From NCBI GenBank assembly GCA_964619265.1, contig CAZUCE010000021.1:1-64000 (forward strand): a stretch of DNA of 64,000 bases, read 5' to 3'. Position numbers and translations under genes: made by a program. Within the stretch, counting starts at the first letter, position 1. Every line of letters starts with the position of its first letter. Source of the DNA: CAZUCE01 sp964619265 (GTDB lineage: Bacteria; Planctomycetota; UBA1135; GCA-002686595). The notes under the pieces were generated by a model. That model was not told the DNA's origin and did not search any database. It saw nothing but the letters and a program-made list of their open reading frames with translations. Of the stretch, positions 7,636 to 15,228 are shown one piece after another.

Positions 7636-8289
7636 TTAGTCGCCCGCCGAGGTAGCGCCGCCCAGGAATGCGACCAAAAGGGCCGGAGGCTGGGCACCTG
7701 AGAGGGAAGAGGCTCCATTCAAGACGAAGCTGGGGACCGAGTGAATTCCTGCTGTGGTTGCCGCTGATTCGTCGGAGCGGACTTCGGAGCTAAATTCGTC
7801 GCCGGCAAGCACATCTTGGGTCCTTTGGGCGTCCAAGCCAGCTTGCGAGGCTAGCTGGGTCAACACGCTTGGGTCCCCGATCGAAAGTCCCTCGATGAGG
7901 TAGGCCGACATGAGCCGCTCGCACAGCTCTTCGGCGCGCCCCCTCTCTCGGGCGAGCGCGATCAAGCGGTGTGCATCGAAGGTATTGCCTGGTTGAACCG
8001 CGTCGAAATCAAAAGCCAACCCCTCTTCGGCCGCCGCCGCTGTCATGCGGTCGACCATCGACTGCCCCTCGCGGATGGACACCGAGTACTTGGTTGCGAT
8101 TCGTTCGGCGTAGGTTCCTTTTGGCGGTGCGGTAGGCGGCGCGTCGGGTGCTAACTCGAAGGCTCGCCAGGTCACCTGAACGGGACGCTGCTTGCGAACA
8201 CGTTCCAGAGCGCGGTCGAGCCGGCGCTTGCCCACGTAGCACCAGGGGCAGGCGATATCGGACCAAACTTCCAATTGAAGAGCTTGCAT
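7636..8289 (-). CDS. DsbA/FrnE-like thiol oxidoreductase
   Basis: This 217-residue protein is a DsbA-superfamily oxidoreductase of the FrnE/2-hydroxychromene isomerase-like branch. It opens with the strand L-E-V-W-S-D-I-A and the active-site C-P-W-C followed by Y-V-G-K-R-R-L. The cis-Pro region reads G-I-H-S-V-P-S-F-V-L-N near the C-terminus. There is no signal peptide, so it should act in the cytoplasm, as FrnE-type proteins do, probably in thiol-disulfide or stress chemistry. The gene is followed on the left by about 250 nt of non-coding sequence up to the aldolase stop, in which I see no gene. It lies 24 nt downstream of the DUF1801 gene and may share its transcript. Confidence 0.9.
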   Translation of the reverse strand: MQALQLEVWSDIACPWCYVGKRRLDRALERVRKQRPVQVTWRAFELAPDAPPTAPPKGTYAERIATKYSVSIREGQSMVDRMTAAAAEEGLAFDFDAVQPGNTFDAHRLIALARERGRAEELCERLMSAYLIEGLSIGDPSVLTQLASQAGLDAQRTQDVLAGDEFSSEVRSDESAATTAGIHSVPSFVLNGASSLSGAQPPALLVAFLGGATSAGD

Positions 8290-8313
8290 GAGGAATCGAT
8301 CGAGGGTGGTTTA

Positions 8314-8934
8314 TCAGCGAGTCGCCGTACGCTTGCCGGCCTTGCGCGTGGCCTTCTTGACCGTCCGCTTCGACGCGCGCTGGGTCGTTTTCTTGACAGC
8401 CTTTTTGGCCGTTGTCTTTGTAGACCTCTTCGTAGACCTCTTCGTTACTTTCTTAGCCACGCGCTTGCGTGCCGGCTTGCCGGGAGTTCCTCGGGCTGCC
8501 TCGTAGCCGGCGATGAACTTGTCTGCGCTGATGCGAGCGATCGCCTCCCCCACGACCTCGAGGGGCACGTCCTCGATCTTCTTGAAGCGCACGCAGGACT
8601 TGCCCATGTCGAGCTTCTTCCCCGTCGCCTTCCAGGCTTTGACGAAACGCTCCTGTTCCTTGGGATCGGTGTAAATGCAGAACAGGTACAGCGACATGTG
8701 GTTCTTTTGGCTGGCCACGCTGGCGAACGGCAGCGGCTGCTTCGGATCGCAGTGGTAGCCGTCTGGGTAGACGCTGTGCGGAATGAAGTAGCCGAGCATT
8801 CCGTACTGAATGCCCTCCCGGAAGCCCTTCCCGAGATTCGCCTTGATCGTCTTTCGGATCGCGGTCAACGCCGCTCGGCGGTCTTTGGGGAGGGAAGCTA
8901 GGTACTCAGCAGGTGTGGCAAACGACTCAGACAT
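8314..8934 (-). CDS. DUF1801-domain protein with a histone H1-like lysine/arginine tail
   Basis: Residues 1-145 match the YdhG/DUF1801 fold: an N-terminal helix pair with Y-L-A-S-L-P-K-D-R-R, then E-G-I-Q-Y-G-M-L-G-Y and a strand N-H-M-S-L-Y-L. Proteins of this family are mostly uncharacterised. The last 55-60 residues are composed almost wholly of Lys, Arg, Thr, Ser, Ala and Val in loose K-K-x-x-K/R-x-S/T units, resembling eukaryotic H1 tails and bacterial H1-like DNA-binding proteins. The frame is intact and ends in TGA, so the tail belongs to the gene. It may bind nucleic acid or the nucleoid; that is inference from composition. Its upstream neighbour is the BamA-like gene, 127 nt away. 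Confidence 0.82.
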   Translation of the reverse strand: MSESFATPAEYLASLPKDRRAALTAIRKTIKANLGKGFREGIQYGMLGYFIPHSVYPDGYHCDPKQPLPFASVASQKNHMSLYLFCIYTDPKEQERFVKAWKATGKKLDMGKSCVRFKKIEDVPLEVVGEAIARISADKFIAGYEAARGTPGKPARKRVAKKVTKRSTKRSTKTTAKKAVKKTTQRASKRTVKKATRKAGKRTATR

Positions 8935-9061
8935 GCCTCTGATCCTAGCGCCCGGCCCGCAACTAGGATCCGCGGAACCTGCGCGCGCGGGCTTGCGCTG
9001 GGCTACTCGAACGCTCTGCGCTTGTGGAATGCCGGCGAAAGCAGCTCCCCCGAGGCCAGAC

Positions 9062-10723
9062 CTACCGCGTTGAGAGGTTCGCTTGGTTGCCGAAGAACGA
9101 AAACACCTGCCCTAGGGCCAGCGAGATTTGGACGTTGTCGGACCCGCCCGGAATTTCGTCAAACGGAAACGCCACGTCGAGGCGGAGGACTCCCCCGCCG
9201 AAGAGCTCTTTGGATCCCAGTCGCAGGCCGACCCCCGCCGATCGGAACGGATCGCCAAAGCCCTGGTCGCGTTCGGCCAGCCAACCCGCGTCGAAGAAGC
9301 CGACCAGTCCCAGCTCAAAGCTCGAGAACTCGAGACCGGTGTCGAAGCGCTCCTCCAGATTGAGGCGAATCCGCCGCTCGCCGGAGAACTGCCGCGCGGG
9401 ATAGCCGCGCAAACCGTTGTCTTCGCCGAGGGTGACCTCGACCAGCAGATCCTCGGACTCGAAGACCTGGTCGAAGGTCAGGCTCCCGGCGAGCGTGTGC
9501 TGGCGAAACAACTGATAGGCGTGCACAGACGTGCTCGCACTCCAGCCCACGGCGCGACCGGCCGCCTGACGCAGGCTGCCGCCAGCCGTGCCGGTTACAT
9601 AGCTGCGCGAGGTCGGCGCGAAGGCTGTTCGGGCGCTTAGAAAAGCCGCCAGTTGAGTCTGGGAGCGTTCGCCGGATTCATCCCGGTAACTCGGCCCGGC
9701 CAGGAGCTCGATGGAGCTGCCGAGTGAGAGGTCTTGCACGAAGTCGAGGGTGTCGAGGCCGGTGACTTCGTCGAAGCGATCGAACCGATCGAAGCCGATC
9801 AGGGGCCCCGCGAACAGGGTCGTCGTATCGCCTGGAACCGTCAGCAACCCGGCCGCGGGTCCCGCGGCCGCGCCAAAGACCCGATCGTTGAAGCGCATCG
9901 ACAGGCCGGTTCGCCAGCGAGCGCTGCGTGGTCCCCGGGCCCGGCTCCAGTCGGCGGAGAACGCCGTGGTTTGCTCGGGAACTTCGGCAACTGTGTTGCC
10001 GCCCTCGAAGAAGTCCACTTCGGCTTCGGTGTAGAACGCCCGGGTCGACCAGGAAACCCGGTCGCCCAGGTGCTGGAGCGGCTTGGTCAAGCTCACCCCG
10101 TAGCGCTCCCCCTCCTCGGTGACGCCGGCTTCGAGCCCAAGGCGCAGGAAGCGTCCGAACAGGTGTCGGTCCCGGTAACGCAGGGTCCCGGTCAGCTCCC
10201 CTTCGGTGTTTTCCTCGTAGCTGAGTACCAATTGGTCCCCCAGCCCCAGAAGGTTCGACTCACCGATCGTGCCCGAGATTTCGCCGACGTTTCCGACCAG
10301 CGCCCCCGAGGCGCCAAAGATAAACGACAGCCGATCGCGCGAGTCGACCGCAAGATCCACCACACCGGGGAGCTCCCCGGGAACGGCGCTCACCACCACC
10401 TCGCCGAACAAACCGGTCGCCCGCAAGTTCCGCTCGAGTTCGCGGCGGTCGGCCTCGGTGATCGACTGGCCGGCTACGAACCACGCCTCGCGGTGGATCA
10501 CGCCTTCGCGGGTCGTCCAGTGAATCCCGTTCACAAGCGAAGGCAGCACCCGTTCCAAGTCGGGATCCGGAAACACGTCCGAGGTGCTCACGCGCAACCT
10601 CCCAAAGGTGCCCAAGATCGTGCTGGGATCCGGCTCGACCTGGGAGAGGGAGTCGCCGACTTGCGACTCGGTTGTGGCCTGCGCTGGGGCCCAACACCCA
10701 AGCAAAATCCATGCAGCGATCAC
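9062..10723 (-). CDS. BamA/TamA-like outer-membrane beta-barrel protein
   Basis: This 553-residue protein starts with a signal peptide (residues about 1-16, ending A-Q-A). A periplasmic POTRA-like part follows (about 40-125, with F-V-A-G-Q-S-I-T-E and L-E-R-N-L-R-A-T-G-L-F-G-E). From about residue 130 it is a long beta-rich C-terminal domain with repeated amphipathic strands ending in an aromatic stretch V-F-S-F-F. This is the architecture of BamA/TamA/FhaC-type proteins that insert or export outer-membrane proteins; with a single POTRA-like unit it is smaller than BamA, so a specialised homologue is more likely than the essential BamA. The start is GTG, overlapping the stop of the small membrane gene upstream (GTGA). 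The last residue is Arg, not the usual Phe/Trp. Confidence 0.78.
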   Translation of the reverse strand: MIAAWILLGCWAPAQATTESQVGDSLSQVEPDPSTILGTFGRLRVSTSDVFPDPDLERVLPSLVNGIHWTTREGVIHREAWFVAGQSITEADRRELERNLRATGLFGEVVVSAVPGELPGVVDLAVDSRDRLSFIFGASGALVGNVGEISGTIGESNLLGLGDQLVLSYEENTEGELTGTLRYRDRHLFGRFLRLGLEAGVTEEGERYGVSLTKPLQHLGDRVSWSTRAFYTEAEVDFFEGGNTVAEVPEQTTAFSADWSRARGPRSARWRTGLSMRFNDRVFGAAAGPAAGLLTVPGDTTTLFAGPLIGFDRFDRFDEVTGLDTLDFVQDLSLGSSIELLAGPSYRDESGERSQTQLAAFLSARTAFAPTSRSYVTGTAGGSLRQAAGRAVGWSASTSVHAYQLFRQHTLAGSLTFDQVFESEDLLVEVTLGEDNGLRGYPARQFSGERRIRLNLEERFDTGLEFSSFELGLVGFFDAGWLAERDQGFGDPFRSAGVGLRLGSKELFGGGVLRLDVAFPFDEIPGGSDNVQISLALGQVFSFFGNQANLSTR

Positions 10724-10980
10724 AGGCGTTCGCCGAACAGGGCGATTCCTCCGATCGCAAAGGCCAACGACAAATTGATCGGGTCAAGCACCGTAGCCCG
10801 TAGCAGCACGCGCAAGACGGTGCGCATCACCAACCCGCGCGAGAGTCCGTAATGGGCTGCCACTCGATCGAGTTCGGTGACGCCGCGAATGGTCCGCGCC
10901 AGCCAGCGCAGGGTCCAAAATCCTGCGAGACCTGCCGTCAGGCCGCGCACGAACACGTGCGGCTCCAGGGCGAGCGCCAT
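10720..10980 (-). CDS. Small membrane protein (86 aa), unknown function
   Basis: An 86-residue protein with two hydrophobic stretches, about 12-28 and 62-83, separated by a basic amphipathic region rich in Arg and Leu. It is not recognised as a member of any family. Support for it as a gene comes from its position: it overlaps the coiled-coil gene upstream by 1 nt (TGATG) and the BamA-like gene downstream by 4 nt (GTGA), with no competing frame. It is probably an inner-membrane protein that works with one or both neighbours. Confidence 0.6.
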   Translation of the reverse strand: MALALEPHVFVRGLTAGLAGFWTLRWLARTIRGVTELDRVAAHYGLSRGLVMRTVLRVLLRATVLDPINLSLAFAIGGIALFGERL

Positions 10981-11369
10981 CAGCCCAACGTGAGGGCCAA
11001 GATGACGTACAGGGTCGTAGCGACCAGCAGGACGAGCAAGCTCAGTCGTACCTCGCGCTTTTTCACCTCGATCGACTTTTCGATCAGTCGCTCGAGCCGA
11101 TCGCCTTCCTCTTCGATCGACCGCCGCAGAGCGCGCACGGCCATCTCCTCCAGATCGCTGCGCTTTTCATCAAACGCGTCGGTGAGCACACGCTTCGCAC
11201 TTTTTTCAGAAGCCTCGCGGACCGCTTCGACCAAGTTCTTGGAACGTCGCGGCGGGAGGATTTCCGGCCCACGTTCCACCAGCTCCCTTTGCTGGCCAGG
11301 GCTCTTCCGAGCGTTCTGCTGGGAAAGCTGATCGACCACCCGCTTCCAGGGGTTCTTGCCCTTGCTCAC
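10980..11369 (-). CDS. Coiled-coil protein with C-terminal membrane anchor (129 aa), unknown function
   Basis: A 129-residue protein with a basic N-terminus, a central strongly charged helical region (about 40-105, heptad-like with many Glu/Arg/Leu) and one hydrophobic segment at the very C-terminus (about 107-126). This is a tail-anchored topology with the coiled coil in the cytoplasm. No family is recognised. It is the first of three overlapping leftward genes that end with the BamA-like protein, so it may be part of an envelope assembly. A gap of 54 nt separates it from the desaturase gene upstream, which may belong to the same transcript. Confidence 0.62.
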   Translation of the reverse strand: MSKGKNPWKRVVDQLSQQNARKSPGQQRELVERGPEILPPRRSKNLVEAVREASEKSAKRVLTDAFDEKRSDLEEMAVRALRRSIEEEGDRLERLIEKSIEVKKREVRLSLLVLLVATTLYVILALTLG

Positions 11370-11423
11370 GAGGTCCGCAGGGCGGGGGTTGGGCAGGGAA
11401 GGGCGGGATCCATGCCCCCCATC

Positions 11424-12224
11424 CTACGGCGCAATCGTCTGCCGCCGCGAGGCCTTCCGGGGCCGCTTCCACAGCCCGAGAGGCTCCAAGATCAACCCCG
11501 CCCAGGACTCTGGAGTTCGTTCGTGGACTCCGAATCGATCCGGCTGCACGCGCGGGTCCAGGTAGGTCCCAAAAGCCAGGTCCATGAGCGGGCACAGATT
11601 GGCGAAATTAACCCGCGCATGGTGATCGACCTGGTGGTGCCAGCGATGCAAGCGCGGCGAGCCGAGCAAGTAGCGGAGCGGCCCCGGGTCGAGGGTCACG
11701 TTGGCGTGGATATAGAGCGCCCAAAGCCCCCGAAACATGGCCGCACCAGCCACCGCGCTGAGCGGAATCCCCAGCAGTAGCAGCGGTAGGTTCTCGATCA
11801 GACGGGTGAGCAGATTGTCGACCGGATGTTCGCGGTGGGCTGCCAGCCAGTCCACGTCGCGTGCGGTGTGGTGAACGCGGTGGAAGCGCCACAGGAAGCG
11901 ATTGCGGTGAGACGCGCGGTGAAACCAGTACATCGCGCAGTCGGCGAGCAGAAGTGAAACCACCACTTGCAGAGCGATCGGCAAGCCGGCGAAGAAGCCT
12001 TGGAGACCGGTCAGGGGCAGAGCCCGAACCTCGGTTGCGACCCAGGTCAAAGCCGCGACAACCGGAGCGGCCCACAGGAGGTATTGGCCAAGAAAGAACG
12101 CAAAATCGGTTCCGAGCTTCGGCCGAAGGACAGCCTGCTGGTTGGCCTGGTGAAGGCGTTCGAGCGGGAAGAACACCAAGAGCAGAATCCCGAACGAAAG
12201 GAGGGTACCGAGCGGAGTGTTCAC
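11424..12224 (-). CDS. Sterol desaturase/fatty acid hydroxylase family membrane protein
   Basis: This 266-residue integral membrane protein has several hydrophobic spans in its first half and the histidine-box set of the fatty acid hydroxylase superfamily: H-R-A-S-H-R-N-R, H-R-V-H-H-T and, later, H-R-W-H-H-Q-V-D-H-H. These bind the di-iron centre. Members hydroxylate or desaturate lipids such as sterols, sphingoid bases or carotenoids; the substrate cannot be told from the sequence. Bacterial paralogues near envelope genes often modify membrane lipids. Its start overlaps the stop of the small FLxSSK protein gene by 4 nt (ATGA), so the two should be co-expressed. Confidence 0.88.
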   Translation of the reverse strand: MNTPLGTLLSFGILLLVFFPLERLHQANQQAVLRPKLGTDFAFFLGQYLLWAAPVVAALTWVATEVRALPLTGLQGFFAGLPIALQVVVSLLLADCAMYWFHRASHRNRFLWRFHRVHHTARDVDWLAAHREHPVDNLLTRLIENLPLLLLGIPLSAVAGAAMFRGLWALYIHANVTLDPGPLRYLLGSPRLHRWHHQVDHHARVNFANLCPLMDLAFGTYLDPRVQPDRFGVHERTPESWAGLILEPLGLWKRPRKASRRQTIAP

Positions 12225-12688
12225 GGCTTGGGCAGCGAATCAGGCTCTTCGGTAACCAGAATGAGCTGCCCGCTGATCGACTTGGAGCTGGAGAGAAACT
12301 CCCGGGGATCCGGGGGGTCTCCGACAAGCTGGACATTCGGATTCTTCGAACTGGGTAAGAACTCGATGGGCGCTTCCTGAGCCGGCGAGAGTGGACCGTA
12401 GGTTGCGTCCGTCAGACGCTCCAGTTCGAGTTGCTGCGGGTTTCCTGGGTTAGGAGTAATCCCGTGATCCAAGGCCAGCGACTTCGACGAGAACAGAAAG
12501 GAAGCTGCTGCTTCCGATTCTGAACTGGCAGGCAAGGCCCCGTGATCTGCGGGCGCGGAGTCTGGAGTCTGCTGGGAGGCGACCCCAGGGTGTGCCGAAC
12601 GCTGGGCGCTTCGAACGAGCAAGAACAGGGCGACGAGGGCGGCGGCGACCGACAGAGACCGCGCCAGGCGAATCCAAGGCTTGGGCAA
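12221..12688 (-). CDS. Small secreted or anchored protein with three FLxSSK motifs, unknown function
   Basis: A 155-residue protein with a basic N-terminus and a hydrophobic segment at about 12-25 (signal peptide or anchor). The rest is a hydrophilic, Pro/Ser-rich, probably disordered chain. It contains three copies of one short motif: F-L-F-S-S-K-S (64-70), F-L-P-S-S-K-N (110-116) and F-L-S-S-S-K-S (131-137). No domain family is recognised. It is the upstream gene of a pair with the desaturase-type enzyme and overlaps it by 4 nt. Repeated short motifs on a disordered chain suggest docking sites or sites for covalent attachment; that is speculation. Confidence 0.65.
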   Translation of the reverse strand: MPKPWIRLARSLSVAAALVALFLLVRSAQRSAHPGVASQQTPDSAPADHGALPASSESEAAASFLFSSKSLALDHGITPNPGNPQQLELERLTDATYGPLSPAQEAPIEFLPSSKNPNVQLVGDPPDPREFLSSSKSISGQLILVTEEPDSLPKP

Positions 12689-12796
12689 GGGAGCTCCGGG
12701 AGGAGGAGAAGCGAGCCGGCGCTCTACGGATGGCCTGCCTGAGCTGTTGGGCGGATCGAGCGCAGATTTGCAAATTCGGGCCGAGGAGCGCTGGCG

Positions 12797-12881
12797 CTCT
12801 TCTGCCCGAGTTCACTCTTCTGCCCGAGTTCAAACGGGTCCCTCACCCACTCCCGAGATTCTGCCCACTCCCAAGATTCGC
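12797..12881. repeat. Two pairs of 18-bp tandem repeats in an intergenic region
   Basis: Positions 12797-12814 and 12815-12832 are perfect 18-bp copies of one unit. Directly after a short spacer, 12846-12863 and 12864-12881 are two near-identical copies of a different 18-bp unit. They lie between the FLxSSK gene and the 3' end of the glucose-6-phosphate isomerase gene. Slippage duplication is the simplest origin; a regulatory role is possible because the next leftward gene starts at 12688. Confidence 0.8.
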
Positions 12882-12887
12882 CTCGCG

Positions 12888-14279
12888 TCAGACGGTCCGC
12901 GCGTCCCGCTGACCGGCCTGCTCGATTTCCTTGCGGCGGGCCTCATAGCCGGCGCGCCCCATCAGGGCGTAGGCGGCGACCTTGCCGGCTTCGACGCCGG
13001 GTTGGTCGAAGGCATTGATCCCGTAGTGCTCGCCCATCAGCGCGACCGAGACTTCCATCAGCGCGATGTACTGCCCGACCGTGTGGGCATCGACCCGCGG
13101 GAAGTGAATCGAGCAGTTGGGTCGGCCGGACTCGGTCAGGGCGATGCGGGTTCCCTCGCGCTCGGCAACGAACAACTCCTGCAGCGTCCGGCCGCCCAGG
13201 TAGGCTGCGCCTTCCAGGTCCTCGAAAGCCCTCGGGATTTGGACCGGGTCGCTAGCTTCGTCCACGGCCAGGAACGTAAACCACTTGTCGAAGGGGCCTT
13301 CCACATACAGCTGCACCTGGCTGTGCTGGTCGGTCACCCCCACCGCGCGCACCGGGGTCGGCCCGACGAAGACGTCCTGGCCTTCGGTAGAGGTGCGCTT
13401 GCCGATCGATTCCGCCAACAGCTGCGCGTACCAATCCGCGAAGTTCCGCAATCGGTGGCTGTAGGACAGGGTGACCGCGATCGGCATCTTGCGCTCGCGG
13501 TCGAAGCCGGTCTGCAGCGCGGCATACACCTGGGCCGGATTCTCAAAGAAACTCTCCTCTCGGCATCGCGTGTCCATGGTCGCTGCGCCATCGAGCAAAG
13601 CCGCTCCGTCGATCCCGATCAGGCAAGCGGGCAACAGACCAACCGGCGAAAGCACCGAAAACCGCCCGCCGACTCCGTCGGGAACCGGGAACGTGGTGTA
13701 GCCCTCGCGGTCGCAAATTTCGCGCAGCACACCCTTCTCCGCGTCGGTGGTCACCACCAGGTGATCCTTCACCGCAGCGGAGCCGAGCGTCTGCTCGAGC
13801 TTCTCGCGCACGATCAAGAACTGACTCATGGTCTCCGCCGTTCCGCCTGACTTGGAAATGACGTTGAACAGGGTTTTGGACGGATCGACCTTCTCGAGAA
13901 ACTCAGCGATCCACTCGGGATCGATGTTGTCGAGCACAAACAAGCGCGGCTTGCCCGGCGCGGGGAAAAGGTCGTGGTAGTTGGCGTCGAGCGCTGAATG
14001 CAACGCGATGTTGCCGAGCGCCGACCCTCCGATACCGAGTACGCAGATGTTCTCGAAGCGACCTTGCACCGACTCGGCGTAGGCCCGGATGTCGTTCAGG
14101 TAGCCGCGCTCGTGGGGCAGGTCGAGCCAGCGCAGATCTTCGCCGCGGCGCGCCTGCACGCGGGACAGCGCGCTGCGCGACGCGTCCGCCATGGCCTCGA
14201 GGTCGCTGAGCGCGAGGCCGCGTTCGGGACCGATCACGTCGGCGAGGGTGTTCGTGTAGTCGAGACGGATCGAGTTCAA
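12888..14279 (-). CDS. pgi: Glucose-6-phosphate isomerase
   Basis: This 463-residue enzyme interconverts glucose 6-phosphate and fructose 6-phosphate in glycolysis and gluconeogenesis. Visible signatures are the N-terminal S-I-R-L-D-Y-T, G-I-G-G-S-A-L-G-N in the sugar-binding domain, the signature G-G-R-F-S-V-L-S-P-V-G and, near the end, F-D-Q-P-G-V-E-A-G-K with the conserved Lys. The TTG at 14279 was chosen as start because similarity to the family begins exactly there. The upstream ATG codons (14399 and 14438) would add 40-53 residues of unlikely composition and overlap the divergent hydrolase gene. Length matches short bacterial isomerases of about 450 residues. Confidence 0.92.
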   Translation of the reverse strand: MNSIRLDYTNTLADVIGPERGLALSDLEAMADASRSALSRVQARRGEDLRWLDLPHERGYLNDIRAYAESVQGRFENICVLGIGGSALGNIALHSALDANYHDLFPAPGKPRLFVLDNIDPEWIAEFLEKVDPSKTLFNVISKSGGTAETMSQFLIVREKLEQTLGSAAVKDHLVVTTDAEKGVLREICDREGYTTFPVPDGVGGRFSVLSPVGLLPACLIGIDGAALLDGAATMDTRCREESFFENPAQVYAALQTGFDRERKMPIAVTLSYSHRLRNFADWYAQLLAESIGKRTSTEGQDVFVGPTPVRAVGVTDQHSQVQLYVEGPFDKWFTFLAVDEASDPVQIPRAFEDLEGAAYLGGRTLQELFVAEREGTRIALTESGRPNCSIHFPRVDAHTVGQYIALMEVSVALMGEHYGINAFDQPGVEAGKVAAYALMGRAGYEARRKEIEQAGQRDARTV

Positions 14280-14397
14280 GGCTGGTTGGAAGGAGGTGGA
14301 ACGCGGGCGGGCCCGTAAGCCGTGCGAAAACGAGTCCCCCTCGAAGGATCCGCGCAAGGCGGATCCGGCGAGCTTGGGGAGGACGTAGGCTAACGGC

Positions 14398-15228
14398 ATG
14401 CGCACTCCGATCCTCCCCCTGGCTCTCCTAGCCGCCACCTTCTTGCCCGCCTGCAGTTCTGCGGGAACGGGCGAATCCGGGCCTCCCTACGATTGGGACG
14501 CCCGCTCGATCACCTACCGGGCCGGCGAAACGGAGCTCGAGGGCTATCTGGCGCTCCCCCGCGGGCTCGGCGCCACGACCCCGGTCCCGGGGGTCCTCGT
14601 GATCCATGAATGGTGGGGTCACAACGAATACGCGCGTTCGCGCGCGGTCCAACTGGCCCAACTGGGCTATGCCGCCCTCGCGGTGGACATGTACGGCGGC
14701 GGCCGCAACACAGGCCACCCAGCCGACGCCCAGGCCTTCATGCAAGAAGCCATGGGCGAACCTGGCGCCGTCGAAGCGCGGTTCCGCGCGGGTCTCGAAC
14801 GGCTCCACGCCGAGCCCGGCGTCGACGGTTCGCGGACCGCGGCGATCGGCTACTGCATGGGCGGCGCGATCGCCCTGAATATGGCCCGCGCGGGTGCCGA
14901 CCTGGACGCGGTCGCGAGCTTTCACGGCAGCCTCGGCACCGAAACCCCGGCCGCCCCTGGAGCGATTCAGGCCAAGCTCCTGGTCGCCACCGGGGCCGAC
15001 GACTCGTTCGTCCCGCCGGAGCAAGTCGAAGCCTTCGAGGCCGAAATGCAGGCCTCTGGAGCCGACTTCGAGGTCGTGCGCTATCCCGGCGTCGTGCACG
15101 GCTTCACCAACCCCGCAGCCACGGCTAAGGGCGAAGAGTTCGAACTCCCCTTGCGCTATGACGAGCAGGCCGACCAGGACTCCTGGGAACGGATGAAAGC
15201 GCTGTTCGCGGACGCCTTCGGCGCATGA
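14398..15228 (+). CDS. Dienelactone hydrolase family lipoprotein
   Basis: This 276-residue alpha/beta hydrolase starts with a lipoprotein signal peptide, lipobox L-P-A-C at residues 16-19. The catalytic triad of dienelactone hydrolases is present: nucleophile Cys in G-Y-C-M-G-G, Asp in G-A-D-D-S-F-V-P and His in V-V-H-G-F-T-N-P. The region I-H-E-W-W-G-H is also typical of the family. Known members hydrolyse dienelactones or related esters; lipid-anchored members outside the cytoplasm are poorly studied. It is divergent from the isomerase gene and overlaps the following EEP-family gene by 4 nt (ATGA). Confidence 0.88.
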   Translation: MRTPILPLALLAATFLPACSSAGTGESGPPYDWDARSITYRAGETELEGYLALPRGLGATTPVPGVLVIHEWWGHNEYARSRAVQLAQLGYAALAVDMYGGGRNTGHPADAQAFMQEAMGEPGAVEARFRAGLERLHAEPGVDGSRTAAIGYCMGGAIALNMARAGADLDAVASFHGSLGTETPAAPGAIQAKLLVATGADDSFVPPEQVEAFEAEMQASGADFEVVRYPGVVHGFTNPAATAKGEEFELPLRYDEQADQDSWERMKALFADAFGA

